DNA of 64,000 nucleotides from an uncultured Rhodospirillales bacterium (GCA_902777205.1 CACYSU010000012.1:1-64000), one strand, 5' to 3'. Shown: positions 8,747 through 18,043, counted from the first letter of the stretch. Numbers and translations are program-made. The notes: generated from the sequence alone by a model not told the origin.

Positions 8747-9676
8747 TTATTCTCCGGTTGACAAAGCGTTGTTTGACGGCGCGGCTTGCGCGTATAATTT
8801 TAGCAGTTCTTCGGTCTGATTCAAAACATCTTGCGTTTTTCGTTCCAATCCGCCGTTTTTCCATTCGATCCGGCAATCCCCGACGGGCAGGGAATCGTCG
8901 CGCACGACCGCGATTTGACCGCCGAACGATTCCCGTTTGACCAAAGCGGCCAGCATCGGTTTGATCCGGTCGGCCAGTTGCGGGTTCAGGCGCAGGGATA
9001 TTTTGGGTTCGTCTTTTAAAAAACGGAAATTCTTTTCCAGCAAAGCGGCTATTTCACCAATTGCGTGACGTTCGGACAGCGCCGGAACGGCTTTGCGGCA
9101 CACGGCCATGGCAAAATCGACCGCCGCGGCAAAGGCCGCCTGCGAATCGTTTTGCGACCGCGCCAGCAGTTCCTTGACCGAATTGGCGATGACGTTCAGC
9201 GTGTCCGACGTTTGTTTTTCAACGGACTGCATCGCTTCCTGCCACGCGGCGGCGCGCCCTTCTTCAAATCCCGTCCGGTATCCGTCTTCGTGCGCGGCGG
9301 CCTTGGCGGCGTCCATTTCGTCTTGCGTGAAAACGGGTTTGACCGCCTGTTCCAAAGCTTCTTGCGCGGCTTGAACGGTGGCTTGCAGCTCTTCAACGGG
9401 CGAAGGGGATGTTTCGGTTTCCTCAACAGGCGTTTCATCAAAGGGCGCGCCGGCCGGTTCGTTCGCGTCCGTCGCGTTTTGCGGCGGTTCGTTTTCGTTG
9501 TCGTTCAACAGGATTTCCGAATTTTCGGCGATTTGTTCGTTGATCGTGTCCAGCAGCTGCGAAATCGACGGGATGCCGTCAACGGATTTGGCGGACAGGT
9601 CTTCCGGCGCGGACGGAGTTTCCTCCTCCGGTTCGTCAAAGCGCCTGTCAAACATGAATTTGTATTCTTTCGCCAT
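8747..9676 (-). CDS. fliH: Flagellar assembly protein FliH
   Basis: Predicted 309-residue protein, weakly conserved as expected for FliH. The first 130 residues are acidic and disordered-looking; then an Ala/Gln/Glu-rich helical stretch with a GYRTGFEEGRAAA glycine-repeat-like segment, and a C-terminal domain ending in a lysine/leucine helix. FliH regulates the FliI ATPase and links it to the C ring. Its position between fliG and fliN supports the name, because fliH normally lies there; fliI is not in this window. Confidence 0.78.
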   Translation of the reverse strand: MAKEYKFMFDRRFDEPEEETPSAPEDLSAKSVDGIPSISQLLDTINEQIAENSEILLNDNENEPPQNATDANEPAGAPFDETPVEETETSPSPVEELQATVQAAQEALEQAVKPVFTQDEMDAAKAAAHEDGYRTGFEEGRAAAWQEAMQSVEKQTSDTLNVIANSVKELLARSQNDSQAAFAAAVDFAMAVCRKAVPALSERHAIGEIAALLEKNFRFLKDEPKISLRLNPQLADRIKPMLAALVKRESFGGQIAVVRDDSLPVGDCRIEWKNGGLERKTQDVLNQTEELLKLYAQAAPSNNALSTGE

Positions 9677-9696
9677 GCCCGTCCGCTTTCAGGAAA

Positions 9697-10716
9697 TCAG
9701 TAGATCAGCTCGTCCTGCGAACCGCCTTCGGAAATCGTGATTTCGCCGTTGTTCGCCAAATCCTTGGCGGCCTGAACGATGACGGCCTGCGCGTCGTCCA
9801 CGTCGCGCAGACGCACGGGGCCCAAAGCCTCCATGTCTTCTTTCATCATCTTGCCCGCGCGTTCGGACATATTCTTGAAGAACAGGTCTTTGATCACGTC
9901 GGACGCGCCTTTCAAAGCGATGCTGAGTTTTTCCTTGTCCACGTTGCGCAGCAAAACCTGAATGCCCAGCGAATCCAGACGGGTGAGATCTTCAAACGTG
10001 AACATAAGGGATTTGATGCGTTCGGCGGATTCGCGGTTGCGTTCCTCCAACGCGGCCATAAAGCGGCTTTCGGCGTTGCGATCCATATTGTTGAACATTT
10101 CGGCGATCAGTTCGTGCGAATCCTGCCGCGTCGTGCGTGCCAGATTGTTCATGAATTCGGTGCGCAGGGTTTGTTCCAACCCGTCCAGAACGTCCTTTTG
10201 GATCGCTTCCATCCGCAGCAGGCGCATAATCACGTCCATCGCGAACGATTCCGGCAGCAAAGCCAGAACCCGCGCGGAATGGTCGGGTTTGATCTTTGAC
10301 AGGATGACGGCGACCGTCTGCGGGTATTCGTTTTTCAAATAGTTCGCCAAAACCTGTTCGTTGATGTTGCCCAGTTTGTCCCACATGGTGCGTCCGGCGG
10401 GGCCGCGGATCTCTTCCATAATGCTGGCGACGCGGTCTTTCGGCAACGTTTTCAGCAGCAGGCGTTCCGTGTTTTCATAGTTCCCGATCATGGTCGAAGG
10501 GCCGGAAATCGAGCTGGCGAATTCCAAAAACAGCTTTTCGACCGTTTCGGACGGAATGGAACCCAGCGACGCCATGACGACGGACAGTTCGCGGATCTCT
10601 TCGTCCTCCAGCAGCGACATGATTTTGGAAACATGCTCTTCCGTCAGGGACATCATCAGGATCGCGGCCTTTTGCGGGCCGGTCAGGTTGTAGTAGTTTT
10701 CAACCGATTTTGCCAT
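9697..10716 (-). CDS. fliG: Flagellar motor switch protein FliG
   Basis: Predicted 339-residue protein, normal length for FliG. The N-terminal domain ([12 protein letters not shown]) binds FliF, the middle domain includes [14 protein letters not shown], the family's EHPQ-like motif region, and the C-terminal domain has the charged torque helix ([19 protein letters not shown]). FliG links the MS ring to the C ring and contacts the stator. It starts 12 bases after fliF. The call is secure. Confidence 0.96.
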   Translation of the reverse strand: MAKSVENYYNLTGPQKAAILMMSLTEEHVSKIMSLLEDEEIRELSVVMASLGSIPSETVEKLFLEFASSISGPSTMIGNYENTERLLLKTLPKDRVASIMEEIRGPAGRTMWDKLGNINEQVLANYLKNEYPQTVAVILSKIKPDHSARVLALLPESFAMDVIMRLLRMEAIQKDVLDGLEQTLRTEFMNNLARTTRQDSHELIAEMFNNMDRNAESRFMAALEERNRESAERIKSLMFTFEDLTRLDSLGIQVLLRNVDKEKLSIALKGASDVIKDLFFKNMSERAGKMMKEDMEALGPVRLRDVDDAQAVIVQAAKDLANNGEITISEGGSQDELIY

Positions 10717-10728
10717 GGTCGATTTTCC

Positions 10729-12345
10729 TCATTCTTCCGAATACAGCCAAGAGCGGATGAGGTTGACCGCCGCGTCCGGATGCTGGTCGATGATTTCCCC
10801 GATTTTGCGGATCGAGGAGGCTTTGACGCGCCCTTCAACCTTGGCGATGTCGATCAATTCTTCCAACTGTTCCGTTTCCGTCATGGCGTTTGACGCCCCC
10901 GGCGGCGCCAGCTGTTGAAAATCCTCTGTCGGAGCCATAAGCAAATTTTCCTCTTCCTCTGTTTCGGGCTGCTCGAACGCTTTGACGATCAGCGGCCGGA
11001 TCACCAGCAAAATGACCAGCACCGCCACCAACGCGACCCCCAGACCTTCAACCATTCTGATAACCTCTTTTTTCGTGAAGCCCATAAACATGACCGGATC
11101 TTCCATCCGCAACAAATCGTCCGGATTGAAAAACGGCAGGTTGATGACTTCGACCGTGTCGCCGCGCGTCGCGTCGTACCCGACCGCCGAACGCACCAGC
11201 GTCGTCAGCAATTCCATTTCCTTTTCCGTGCGCGGGATATATTTCCGCGTGCCGTCCGGCTGCAGTTCGTATGTCCCGTCCACGATCACCGCGACGGACA
11301 GACGTTTGATCACCCCGTTTTTGCGTACTTGGCTGATCACCTGTTTGGAAATTTCATAATTGACCGTTTCTTCGCTGCGGTTGGATTGCTGTTTGACCTG
11401 ATTGGCGTTTTTCGTTTCGGCGTCGGGCAGGTTCTGTTCCACGCTGACGATCGGTTCGCGTTCGTCGGATTGCGAGTTTTCTTCAATTGTTGTCGAAGAA
11501 CGCAAAACCTGCTGATCGGGGTCGTAAATTTCTTTGTTCACGACCACCTGATCAAAATCCATTTCCAGCGACGCTTTGACCCGCACCTTTTCCTGACCGA
11601 CGGATTGTTCGATCAATTCCTGCACGGACCGGATCAGTCGCGCTTCCTGATCGCGGCGCATTTCCTCGTTCGTCGTCATCTGCATCTGTTCGTCGTCGTC
11701 GAAACTTTTAGTCAGCAGGGTGCCGCGCGCGTCCATGATCGAAACGTCCTTCGCTTGCATTTTCGGCACGGCCGAAGCGACCAGCCGCTGCACCGCCTCG
11801 ACCTGTTTGGACGACAGCTTGGCCTTGTCTTCCATCCGGATGATCACCGACGCCGACGGTTTTTGTTCTTCGCGCGAAAACATTTCGCGGCGGGGCAGCA
11901 CCAAATGCACCCGCGCGGCCTTGACCTTGTCGATCGCCTTGATCGTCCGCGCCAGCTCGCCTTCCAGCGCGCGCAGCATCTGCAGACTGATGATGTCGTG
12001 ACCGACGCCGGGGGATTGCGCCTTGTCGAAAATCTCGTATCCCACGACGCCGCCCGTGCCCGTCGTTTCCGCCAGCTGCACCCGCAGTTTCAGCGCGTCC
12101 GCCGCCGGCACGTGGATTTCCGTGCCGTTTTTAAACAGTTTGTAGGGGACGTTCTGTTCCTCCAGCTGGGCGATGATCTTTTTCGTGTCCGCCGGATCCA
12201 ATTCGTTGAACAGCACCGACATTTCCGTGGACCCGAGATGCGTTGCCAGATAAATCAGGAAACCCATCAGGAAAATCAACACGCCGCCCATCGCCAGCAG
12301 CCGCGTCGTTCCCAAATTTTTCAAAGTCTGCAGAAATGAATTCAC
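10729..12345 (-). CDS. fliF: Flagellar MS-ring protein FliF
   Basis: Predicted 538-residue protein from a GTG at 12345, which has an AGAGGG ribosome site 7 bases upstream; an ATG nine codons earlier (12372) is possible but less well placed. Transmembrane segments lie near residues 15-36 and 435-460, flanking the periplasmic ring-building domains (VPYKLFKNGTEIHV, LARTIKAIDKVKAARVHLVLP). The C-terminal tail that binds FliG is acidic. It is the first gene of the fliF-G-H-N-flbD-flhA-F-G-fliK operon. Confidence 0.94.
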   Translation of the reverse strand: MNSFLQTLKNLGTTRLLAMGGVLIFLMGFLIYLATHLGSTEMSVLFNELDPADTKKIIAQLEEQNVPYKLFKNGTEIHVPAADALKLRVQLAETTGTGGVVGYEIFDKAQSPGVGHDIISLQMLRALEGELARTIKAIDKVKAARVHLVLPRREMFSREEQKPSASVIIRMEDKAKLSSKQVEAVQRLVASAVPKMQAKDVSIMDARGTLLTKSFDDDEQMQMTTNEEMRRDQEARLIRSVQELIEQSVGQEKVRVKASLEMDFDQVVVNKEIYDPDQQVLRSSTTIEENSQSDEREPIVSVEQNLPDAETKNANQVKQQSNRSEETVNYEISKQVISQVRKNGVIKRLSVAVIVDGTYELQPDGTRKYIPRTEKEMELLTTLVRSAVGYDATRGDTVEVINLPFFNPDDLLRMEDPVMFMGFTKKEVIRMVEGLGVALVAVLVILLVIRPLIVKAFEQPETEEEENLLMAPTEDFQQLAPPGASNAMTETEQLEELIDIAKVEGRVKASSIRKIGEIIDQHPDAAVNLIRSWLYSEE

Positions 12346-12460
12346 CGTCGCACCCTCTAAAGCCCCATGCACACAAAATAGGCTTTATACTATCAGCATA
12401 TATATAACAAGGGAAACTAAAAAAACACTTAATAAAATGCTAAAGGAAAACGGCGCATGA

Positions 12461-12490
12461 AAAAACCCCTTGCCGCGGGCAAGGGGTTTT
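12461..12490 (-). terminator. Rho-independent terminator after rpsD
   Basis: An AACCCCTTGC/GCAAGGGGTT inverted repeat with a short loop and T tract on the minus strand sits 19 bases past the rpsD stop. It isolates rpsD from the fliF operon. Confidence 0.85.
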
Positions 12491-12508
12491 GAAACGGATA
12501 ACCGTCGA

Positions 12509-13123
12509 TTAGCGCGAATAGAATTCGACGACCAGATTCGGTTCCATCTGCACGGGATAGGGAACGTCGGCCAGTTTCGGCATATGCAAAAACGTGCCTT
12601 TGCCCGCTTTGTGGTCAACCTGCATATATTCGGGAACTTCGCGTTCGGCGGACGCTTCGGCTTCCAAAACAATGGCCAGCTGACGGGATTTTTCGCGGAT
12701 GGAGATTTCGTCGCCTTCCTTGACCTGATAGGACGGGATGTTGACGCGTTTGCCGTTGACCAGAATATGGCCGTGGTTCACGAACTGACGGGCGGCGAAA
12801 ACGCTGGGAACGAATTTCATGCGGTAAACGATGGCGTCCAAACGGCATTCCAGCAGACCGATCAGCAATTCGGACGTGTCGCCCGTGCGGCGGATCGCTT
12901 CGGCGTAGTATTTGCGCAGCTGCTTTTCGGAAACGTTGCCGTAATAGCCTTTCAATTTCTGTTTCGCCAGCAACTGGGTGCCGTAATCGGTCGGTTTGCC
13001 TTTGTGCTGACCGTGCTGGCCGGGGCCGTAAGCGCGTTTTTCAACGGGGGATTTGGCTCTGCCCCACAGGTTGACGCCCAGACGGCGGTTGATTTTGAAT
13101 TTAGCGGCTAAACGCTTAGACAT
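12509..13123 (-). CDS. rpsD: 30S ribosomal protein S4
   Basis: Predicted 204-residue protein with the canonical S4 sequence: [13 protein letters not shown] near the start, then the S4 RNA-binding domain ([31 protein letters not shown] split over about residues 93-125). S4 nucleates assembly of the 30S body and binds 16S rRNA. It stands alone, as in many alphaproteobacteria, with a terminator on its 3' side. The 140-base space upstream may hold an autoregulatory leader, but I could not show one. Confidence 0.98.
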   Translation of the reverse strand: MSKRLAAKFKINRRLGVNLWGRAKSPVEKRAYGPGQHGQHKGKPTDYGTQLLAKQKLKGYYGNVSEKQLRKYYAEAIRRTGDTSELLIGLLECRLDAIVYRMKFVPSVFAARQFVNHGHILVNGKRVNIPSYQVKEGDEISIREKSRQLAIVLEAEASAEREVPEYMQVDHKAGKGTFLHMPKLADVPYPVQMEPNLVVEFYSR

Positions 13124-13263
13124 TTTTCATGTACTCCACATAATTTATTGTTGTTGTCCCGATAGTTCGCACCCGCTGTTTCAGGGGCGACGGGGCGGCG
13201 AACCGTCCGCATTCTCGGAAATAGGGCTGAAGTTTGACAAAAAAACGGGGGATTGTCAACCGT

Positions 13264-13896
13264 TTATTGCTTTTTCGCGCCCGCTTTTACAACGGGGGCG
13301 TCCAAAGCGTCGTTCTTGTCGTTCAATTTGCGCGTCAAATCGGCGACATCCCCGCCGTTTTGCTGTAAAACCGCGGCGTATTCGTTGCGGTAACTCATCA
13401 GCATGCTGACGCCTTCGACGATCAGGTCGGCCAGTTTCAGTTCGTCCTTTTTATCGGTGATGCGCCACACGACTTCCACGTCGTTTTCGGTGTTCGGAAT
13501 GTCGATTTTCGACGTGACGTAAAAATCGCCCTTTTCGCTTTGGCGCGCGCCCTCGAACCGGATGGTTTCGCCGCCGTAATCGGCGAACCGCCCCGCCCAT
13601 GTGCGCACGATGTTGTCGGTCAGCGCGCTTTCATACGCTTTCAGCTGTTCGGGATCGGCCGTTCTGGCAAACCGTCCCAGCGTGAACCGCGCCGACGTTT
13701 TAATGTTGATCGCGGACAGGAAAATGCGGCGGAACGCGTCCTGCCGCTGTTCCAGCGTTTTGGCGGGTTTGACCACGTCGGCCATGATTTCGTCCGCCAG
13801 TTTTTTGGCGAAAGCTTCCGCATCGGCGGTTTGCGCGGCGAACGCGGCCGACACCGTGAAAAACAGGGAGGAAAACAGGATGATGAGTTTTTTCAT
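13264..13896 (-). CDS. mlaC: MlaC-like periplasmic phospholipid-binding protein
   Basis: Predicted 210-residue secreted protein, starting at MKKLIILFSS (13896), which gives a clean signal peptide cut near AFA-AQ; the longer frame adds unlikely residues. The body matches the MlaC/Ttg2D family (RRIFLSAINIKTSARFTLGRF, FYVTSKI, VVWRITDK, DLIVEGVSMLMSYRNEYAAVL). MlaC shuttles phospholipids between MlaA in the outer membrane and the MlaFEDB transporter. It follows mlaA by 10 bases; mlaFED are not here. Confidence 0.87.
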   Translation of the reverse strand: MKKLIILFSSLFFTVSAAFAAQTADAEAFAKKLADEIMADVVKPAKTLEQRQDAFRRIFLSAINIKTSARFTLGRFARTADPEQLKAYESALTDNIVRTWAGRFADYGGETIRFEGARQSEKGDFYVTSKIDIPNTENDVEVVWRITDKKDELKLADLIVEGVSMLMSYRNEYAAVLQQNGGDVADLTRKLNDKNDALDAPVVKAGAKKQ

Positions 13897-13906
13897 AAAA
13901 TAGCCT

Positions 13907-14701
13907 CTATTCGTCAAAATCGTCCTCCAATGAAAATTCATAAGAGGCGGCGTTGTCGCCGGATGCGGCCGTTCCTTTGGCCTTTTCGATCGTTTGTTTG
14001 CGGTATTGGCGGGACATGGAACGCATGGTCGCGTAAAAATCCAGCGACGTGCGGCGCGTTTCGTCCATCAGATCCAGCGCGTTGTCATAAGCGGCGACGA
14101 CCTCGACGGCGTCCGTCATCCAAATGGTGCGTTTCAAATCGTCGTTGTTGTTGTGCGCCGGAACGTACGTCATCGGGTCAAGCGCGATGTCCGCGGCCAT
14201 GCCGGCGGCGTCGCGCACGTTGGACGGCCCCAGCAGCGGCAAGACCAGATACGGGCCCGACGGCACGCCCCAAACGGCCAGAGTCGTTCCCAGCCCTTGG
14301 TAATTCGGCGGGATGCCCATTTTGTCCGCCACGTCGAACACGCCGAAAAATCCCAGCGTCGAGTTGATGACGAATCGCGACGCGTCCAATCCGGCGTTTT
14401 TGAAATTCAGCTGCAGCACGTCGTTGACGACGGTCAGCGGGGTTTTCAGGTTGGCCAGAAAAGTTCTGACCTTTTGCCGGAAACCGGACGTTGTGATCGC
14501 GCGGTATCCTTTGATCGCGGGGCGCAGGGCGTATTTGTCGGCGGCCATGTTGAACGCGAAAATCTTGCGGTTCATCGGTTCCAGCGGATCGTTCGCTTCG
14601 CGGTACGCGGCCAAAGCGGCGGGATCGGTCGGGGGCGTGGCGCATCCCGCCGTCACCGTCAGCGTCAAAGCAATCAAAAAGAGTTTCGTTTTTCCAGACA
14701 T
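13907..14701 (-). CDS. mlaA: MlaA/VacJ-family outer-membrane lipoprotein
   Basis: Predicted 264-residue lipoprotein with lipobox TAGC at C20. The ATG at 14701 places the signal peptide correctly; a TTG twelve codons upstream is less likely. Family hallmarks include NDPLEPMNRKIFAFN, VNDVLQLNFKNAG, SRFVINSTLGFFGVFDVA and GPYLVLPLLGPSNVRDA. MlaA removes mislocalised phospholipids from the outer leaflet and passes them to MlaC, encoded next. The two form an operon. Confidence 0.94.
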   Translation of the reverse strand: MSGKTKLFLIALTLTVTAGCATPPTDPAALAAYREANDPLEPMNRKIFAFNMAADKYALRPAIKGYRAITTSGFRQKVRTFLANLKTPLTVVNDVLQLNFKNAGLDASRFVINSTLGFFGVFDVADKMGIPPNYQGLGTTLAVWGVPSGPYLVLPLLGPSNVRDAAGMAADIALDPMTYVPAHNNNDDLKRTIWMTDAVEVVAAYDNALDLMDETRRTSLDFYATMRSMSRQYRKQTIEKAKGTAASGDNAASYEFSLEDDFDE

Positions 14702-14812
14702 AAGCGACAGATTATCCTCCTTGCGCCCGTCAGACAAGTTTTTTCGGCGCGCGCCGCCTTTTTTACTTTTTTTAAAAGGAATTTCCGTACAGTCCTGTCA
14801 GGAGGGTTTGAA

Positions 14813-15697
14813 ATGCCTGAAAACGCGACAAATGAAACGGTTTCGGCCGGACGGCTGGTGGATACCCTGTTCGGCCCGCGGGCGGAGGACGGACGGACGG
14901 CGCGTCAGCGCGCGGCGGCGGACGAAGAGCTGCCCGATTACCTGTTCAACGTTCCCGACGACGCGTCGCAGGCGGGGCTGCCGCTGATTCGCGTGGCGCA
15001 TTACCGCCCCAAAACGATCGTGCAGGAGGATGTCGCGGGGCTGATCCCCTATCTGGACGAGCTGGCTTTGTTCGAGCGGCGCTGGGGATTTGTCAAACAG
15101 GCAGGCGATCGGGAAAGCTGGTGTGCCCGCATGGACGCGGAGGCCGTGCCCGTTTTGGAACGGCTGACCGGTTTGTGCCGCGAACGCCGGCTGCTGCATC
15201 CGCGCGCGCTGTACGCGTATTTCTATGCGGCGGCGCAGGATGAAACGCTGTACCTTTATCGGGAAAACAAAAGGGATGTGTTCCTTTCCATTGATTTTCC
15301 GCGGCTGAAAAACGGGGCGTGCGCGGCCGACAAAATCGCGCGCGCGGATTCGGGCGTGTTCGAAACGGTGGCCGCCGTCGCCGTCAACATGGGGCGCAGT
15401 GCGACGGAATTGGCGAAAAGCTGGCTGAATGCCGGAAAGGATGTCGATTACCGGTTTTTAAACGGTTTCGCGCTGGAATCGGCCGAAGCGATGATCCGTC
15501 TGGCCGCCGCCCGCATCGCGCGCGAAGAATGTTGTCTGGGCGACGTGCATTTTCTGGGTACGGCGAAAACCGGCGATCCGGCGGTGCAGTCGGCGTTGAT
15601 CAAAATGCTGAACGCGGGCGCGATCGACATCGCGTTCAGCCGCAATTACCTGATGATGCCGGAATATTCCGCGCTGGCGCTGGTGTTTCCGCGCTGA
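14813..15697 (+). CDS. Stand-alone MetH activation-domain protein
   Basis: Predicted 294-residue protein with an AGGAGGG ribosome site before the ATG. From about residue 80 it lines up with the AdoMet-binding activation domain of cobalamin-dependent methionine synthase: IPYLDELALFERRW, RRLLHPRALYAYFYAA, TLYLYRENKRDVFLSIDFPRL, VAVNMGRSATELAKSW, FALESAEAMIRLAAARIARE and a C-terminal MMPEYSALALVF that mirrors the MWPGASVSGWYF segment. The AdoMet-binding RxxxGY loop is not clearly present. No other MetH domain is nearby. It may reactivate a split methionine synthase or another corrinoid enzyme. The alignment is from memory. Confidence 0.65.
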   Translation: MPENATNETVSAGRLVDTLFGPRAEDGRTARQRAAADEELPDYLFNVPDDASQAGLPLIRVAHYRPKTIVQEDVAGLIPYLDELALFERRWGFVKQAGDRESWCARMDAEAVPVLERLTGLCRERRLLHPRALYAYFYAAAQDETLYLYRENKRDVFLSIDFPRLKNGACAADKIARADSGVFETVAAVAVNMGRSATELAKSWLNAGKDVDYRFLNGFALESAEAMIRLAAARIAREECCLGDVHFLGTAKTGDPAVQSALIKMLNAGAIDIAFSRNYLMMPEYSALALVFPR

Positions 15698-15701
15698 ACG
15701 G

Positions 15702-16265
15702 TCATCCGCGGGCGGAAATTTCCGATTCGACCGTCGGCAGGATGTCTTCGATCCTGTCAACATAGGTCAGCAGTTTCGCGTGTTCGGGGCGGACGTATCC
15801 GGCGGCGACCAGCGAATCGATCATTTTGCGCAGCGGTTCCCAAAAACCGTCCGCGTTGTACATGATGATCGGTTTGTTCAATTCGCCCAGCTGTTTCAAG
15901 GTCATGACCTCGAAAATCTCGTCCAGCGTTCCGATGCCGCCGGGCAGGACGCAAAAGGCGTCCGACGCTTCCAGCATGGCGTCTTTGCGGGTGTGCAGGG
16001 ACGGCAGGATCTTCAGTTCGCTGAGCTCGAAAATCTGTTCCTCGCGATCCTGCAGCAGGGTGTTGATGATGCCGACGACCGTGCCGCCGTTGTCCAAAGC
16101 GCCCTTGGCGACCGCGCCCATCATGCCGACGTGGCCGGCGCCGTAAATCAGGCGGATGCCGCTTTCGGCCAGAATTTTGCCCAATTTCACGGCGTCTTTG
16201 ACATAGCGGGGGTTTTTGCCGTCCGCCGAACCGCAAAAAACGCTCAAAGACTTAATTTTATACAT
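15702..16265 (-). CDS. LOG-family nucleoside-monophosphate phosphoribohydrolase
   Basis: Predicted 187-residue protein starting at MYKIKSLSVFCGS; a longer frame upstream lacks support. It has the LOG family features LIYGAGHVGMMGAVA and the catalytic PGGIGTLDE, plus R-K in LHTRKDAML. LOG enzymes cleave ribose 5-phosphate from cytokinin-type or other nucleoside monophosphates; in bacteria the true substrate is often AMP or unknown. The gene is convergent with the MetH-domain gene, 4 bases apart. A TATAAT (minus strand, 16308-16313) about 45 bases upstream could be its -10 box. Confidence 0.88.
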   Translation of the reverse strand: MYKIKSLSVFCGSADGKNPRYVKDAVKLGKILAESGIRLIYGAGHVGMMGAVAKGALDNGGTVVGIINTLLQDREEQIFELSELKILPSLHTRKDAMLEASDAFCVLPGGIGTLDEIFEVMTLKQLGELNKPIIMYNADGFWEPLRKMIDSLVAAGYVRPEHAKLLTYVDRIEDILPTVESEISARG

Positions 16266-16352
16266 TTCAACATTCCCGTTTAAGAAAAAGTAACGATATG
16301 ACCGTATTATATAAAGTGATTTATTAACCATTCCTTGACGGTGCGGGGGAAG

Positions 16353-17429
16353 ATGCACATTTTTGTTCTTATTTTTGCGGCGGTGTTTTCGCTTTCAAAC
16401 GGGGGGACGGCGCAGACGGTGGACGATTTGTTTTCCGACGAGGATTTTGAATCGTCCGAAATCGACCGGATGCAAAAGGAAACGGCCGAAAAAAACGCGA
16501 AAGAAGCCGCCGCGACCGCCGCCGCTTCCGCCGCGCAGCCCGCCCGCTCCGCTCCGAAGCCGGTGACGACGGCCGCCGTTCCCGTGTCGCGCCCGCCCGA
16601 ACGGACGCCGGCGCAAACCGCCGCGCCCGCGCCGAAAACGCTCAGTCTGCCCGTGCCGAAAATGCAGGCGATCCCCGCATCCGCGCCGTCTTTGCCGCAA
16701 ATTTCTTCCGCGCCCGCGCCCGATCTGCCCGATCTGGGGAAAGGCGGGAAAAAGGCCGGCGAGGAAATGTCCCTGTTTGAAATGCGTTCCAAAAAAACGG
16801 GCAATCCGGATACGGATGTTTTAAAGCTGGACATTGCCGGCATTAAATTGAAAATGACGCCGGAAGAGGTGATGCAAAACGCCGCAGAAGCCGGTTTCAC
16901 CCTGAAATTCAAGGATATGGAAACGCCGACGCTGGACAAGTGGAAATACAGGCGTCTGTGTATGGATATGAAGCTGTTCGCCGACAAAAGCAAAAAGGAA
17001 TGCGTCAAGGATGCCGCGCGTCAAAGCGGTTCGGAATACATCAGCCGGCTGGTCTATGAAAATAAAAAACGCCGCGAAACGCTGACGGTGGAATTTACCA
17101 GCCGTTTTTCGGACAATCAGGCTTTCCGCGTCCGCTATGTCAGCAAAGGCGATCATTCGCTGGGGACGACGGACGAGGCGCACTATTTCAAAGCCAAGCG
17201 GCGGCAGGAATTTTTACGTCTGCTGATCACGAAATACGGCGTTCCGGACGACGAACAGGCGTTGCAGTGGGGCGTTTCGGGCATCGGCGCGACGTTGCAG
17301 GCGGAAATATCCGATTCCTTTTTGGACGCGTCGCTGGTATTGGAGGATCCGAATATGGAAACCGACGATTTTGATGTCATGTCGATTGAAGACGCCAAAG
17401 AACCCGCCATCGAAAAGTTCAGTTTTTAA
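16353..17429 (+). CDS. Secreted protein of unknown function with Ala/Pro-rich linker
   Basis: Predicted 358-residue protein. The ATG at 16353 has GGGGGA just upstream. A signal peptide ends near residue 20 (GGTAQ). Residues about 25-60 are charged; 55-145 are an Ala/Pro/Lys-rich linker; 160-350 form a folded-looking region starting LDIAGIKLKMTPEEVMQNAAEAGF, a pattern seen in periplasmic proteins with a repeated 'MTPEEV' helix-strand unit. Two cysteines lie at CMDMKLFADKSKKEC. I do not recognise the family. The gene stands alone and converges on the next lipoprotein gene. Confidence 0.75.
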   Translation: MHIFVLIFAAVFSLSNGGTAQTVDDLFSDEDFESSEIDRMQKETAEKNAKEAAATAAASAAQPARSAPKPVTTAAVPVSRPPERTPAQTAAPAPKTLSLPVPKMQAIPASAPSLPQISSAPAPDLPDLGKGGKKAGEEMSLFEMRSKKTGNPDTDVLKLDIAGIKLKMTPEEVMQNAAEAGFTLKFKDMETPTLDKWKYRRLCMDMKLFADKSKKECVKDAARQSGSEYISRLVYENKKRRETLTVEFTSRFSDNQAFRVRYVSKGDHSLGTTDEAHYFKAKRRQEFLRLLITKYGVPDDEQALQWGVSGIGATLQAEISDSFLDASLVLEDPNMETDDFDVMSIEDAKEPAIEKFSF

Positions 17430-17448
17430 GCTGTTTTCTTAACGGTTT

Positions 17449-17970
17449 TCAATACCGCCCCATATCCAGCGAACCGCGCCCCAGCAGGACGGTTTTCTGT
17501 TTGTCGAACGATCCCGTGCGGTTGACGGCCTTGACCGTCAGGGAATAGCGGAATCCCTTTTCAACGCAGGGCGGCATATAGGGGTAGGGTTTGGACGGGT
17601 TGACGCGGTTGGCCTTTTCCTCGAACGCGAATTTCGGCAGGGCGTAGGTTTCCCCCGGAACGGGCAGCAGGGTGGCGGTGCTTTCGCCGTTGTGGTAAAA
17701 TCCGATCGACCCTTGGCCGCCGTTTTTGTTCAACGCCGGATTGTCCAGATTGTCGATTTCCAAAATCAGCAGGTTCGTTTCATGCGGAATGCCGGAAACG
17801 TACAGCGTCGGTGTGCCGCCCCGTCCGCCGTCGGCGCGGCATCCTTGGTGCGCGGCGATCCGGCTGCCGTTCCATTCCTCCGGTTCGACGTATTTGACGG
17901 ACAGGGTGGAAACGTGCGAACAGGCGTTCAGCGCGCAAAGGGACAGCAGGCATAAAAACTGTTTTTTCAT
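17449..17970 (-). CDS. Small lipoprotein, possibly PEBP-like
   Basis: Predicted 173-residue lipoprotein with lipobox LNAC (C17). The body loosely follows the phosphatidylethanolamine-binding (YbhB/YbcL) layout: an early TNLLILEIDNLDNPAL in place of the DPDAP strand, GSIGFYHNG in place of the H-W strand, and PPCVEKGFRYSLTVKAV resembling the PPxGxHRYxFxxYAL strand. The key ligand residues are not all present, so the fold assignment is tentative. It converges on the preceding secreted-protein gene 19 bases away. Confidence 0.7.
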   Translation of the reverse strand: MKKQFLCLLSLCALNACSHVSTLSVKYVEPEEWNGSRIAAHQGCRADGGRGGTPTLYVSGIPHETNLLILEIDNLDNPALNKNGGQGSIGFYHNGESTATLLPVPGETYALPKFAFEEKANRVNPSKPYPYMPPCVEKGFRYSLTVKAVNRTGSFDKQKTVLLGRGSLDMGRY

Positions 17971-18043
17971 CGGGGTTTTTCCGTTATTTTAACCAAAGGA
18001 TATTCTTCCTTATACCATATTTTCGCCGATTGGACAGGATTTT

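Noticed and set aside
12385-12672. 95-residue frame with a hydrophobic C-terminus overlapping rpsD
   Set aside because: It is the +1 frame of rpsD running through its terminator into A/T-rich DNA; the hydrophobic tail is a composition effect.
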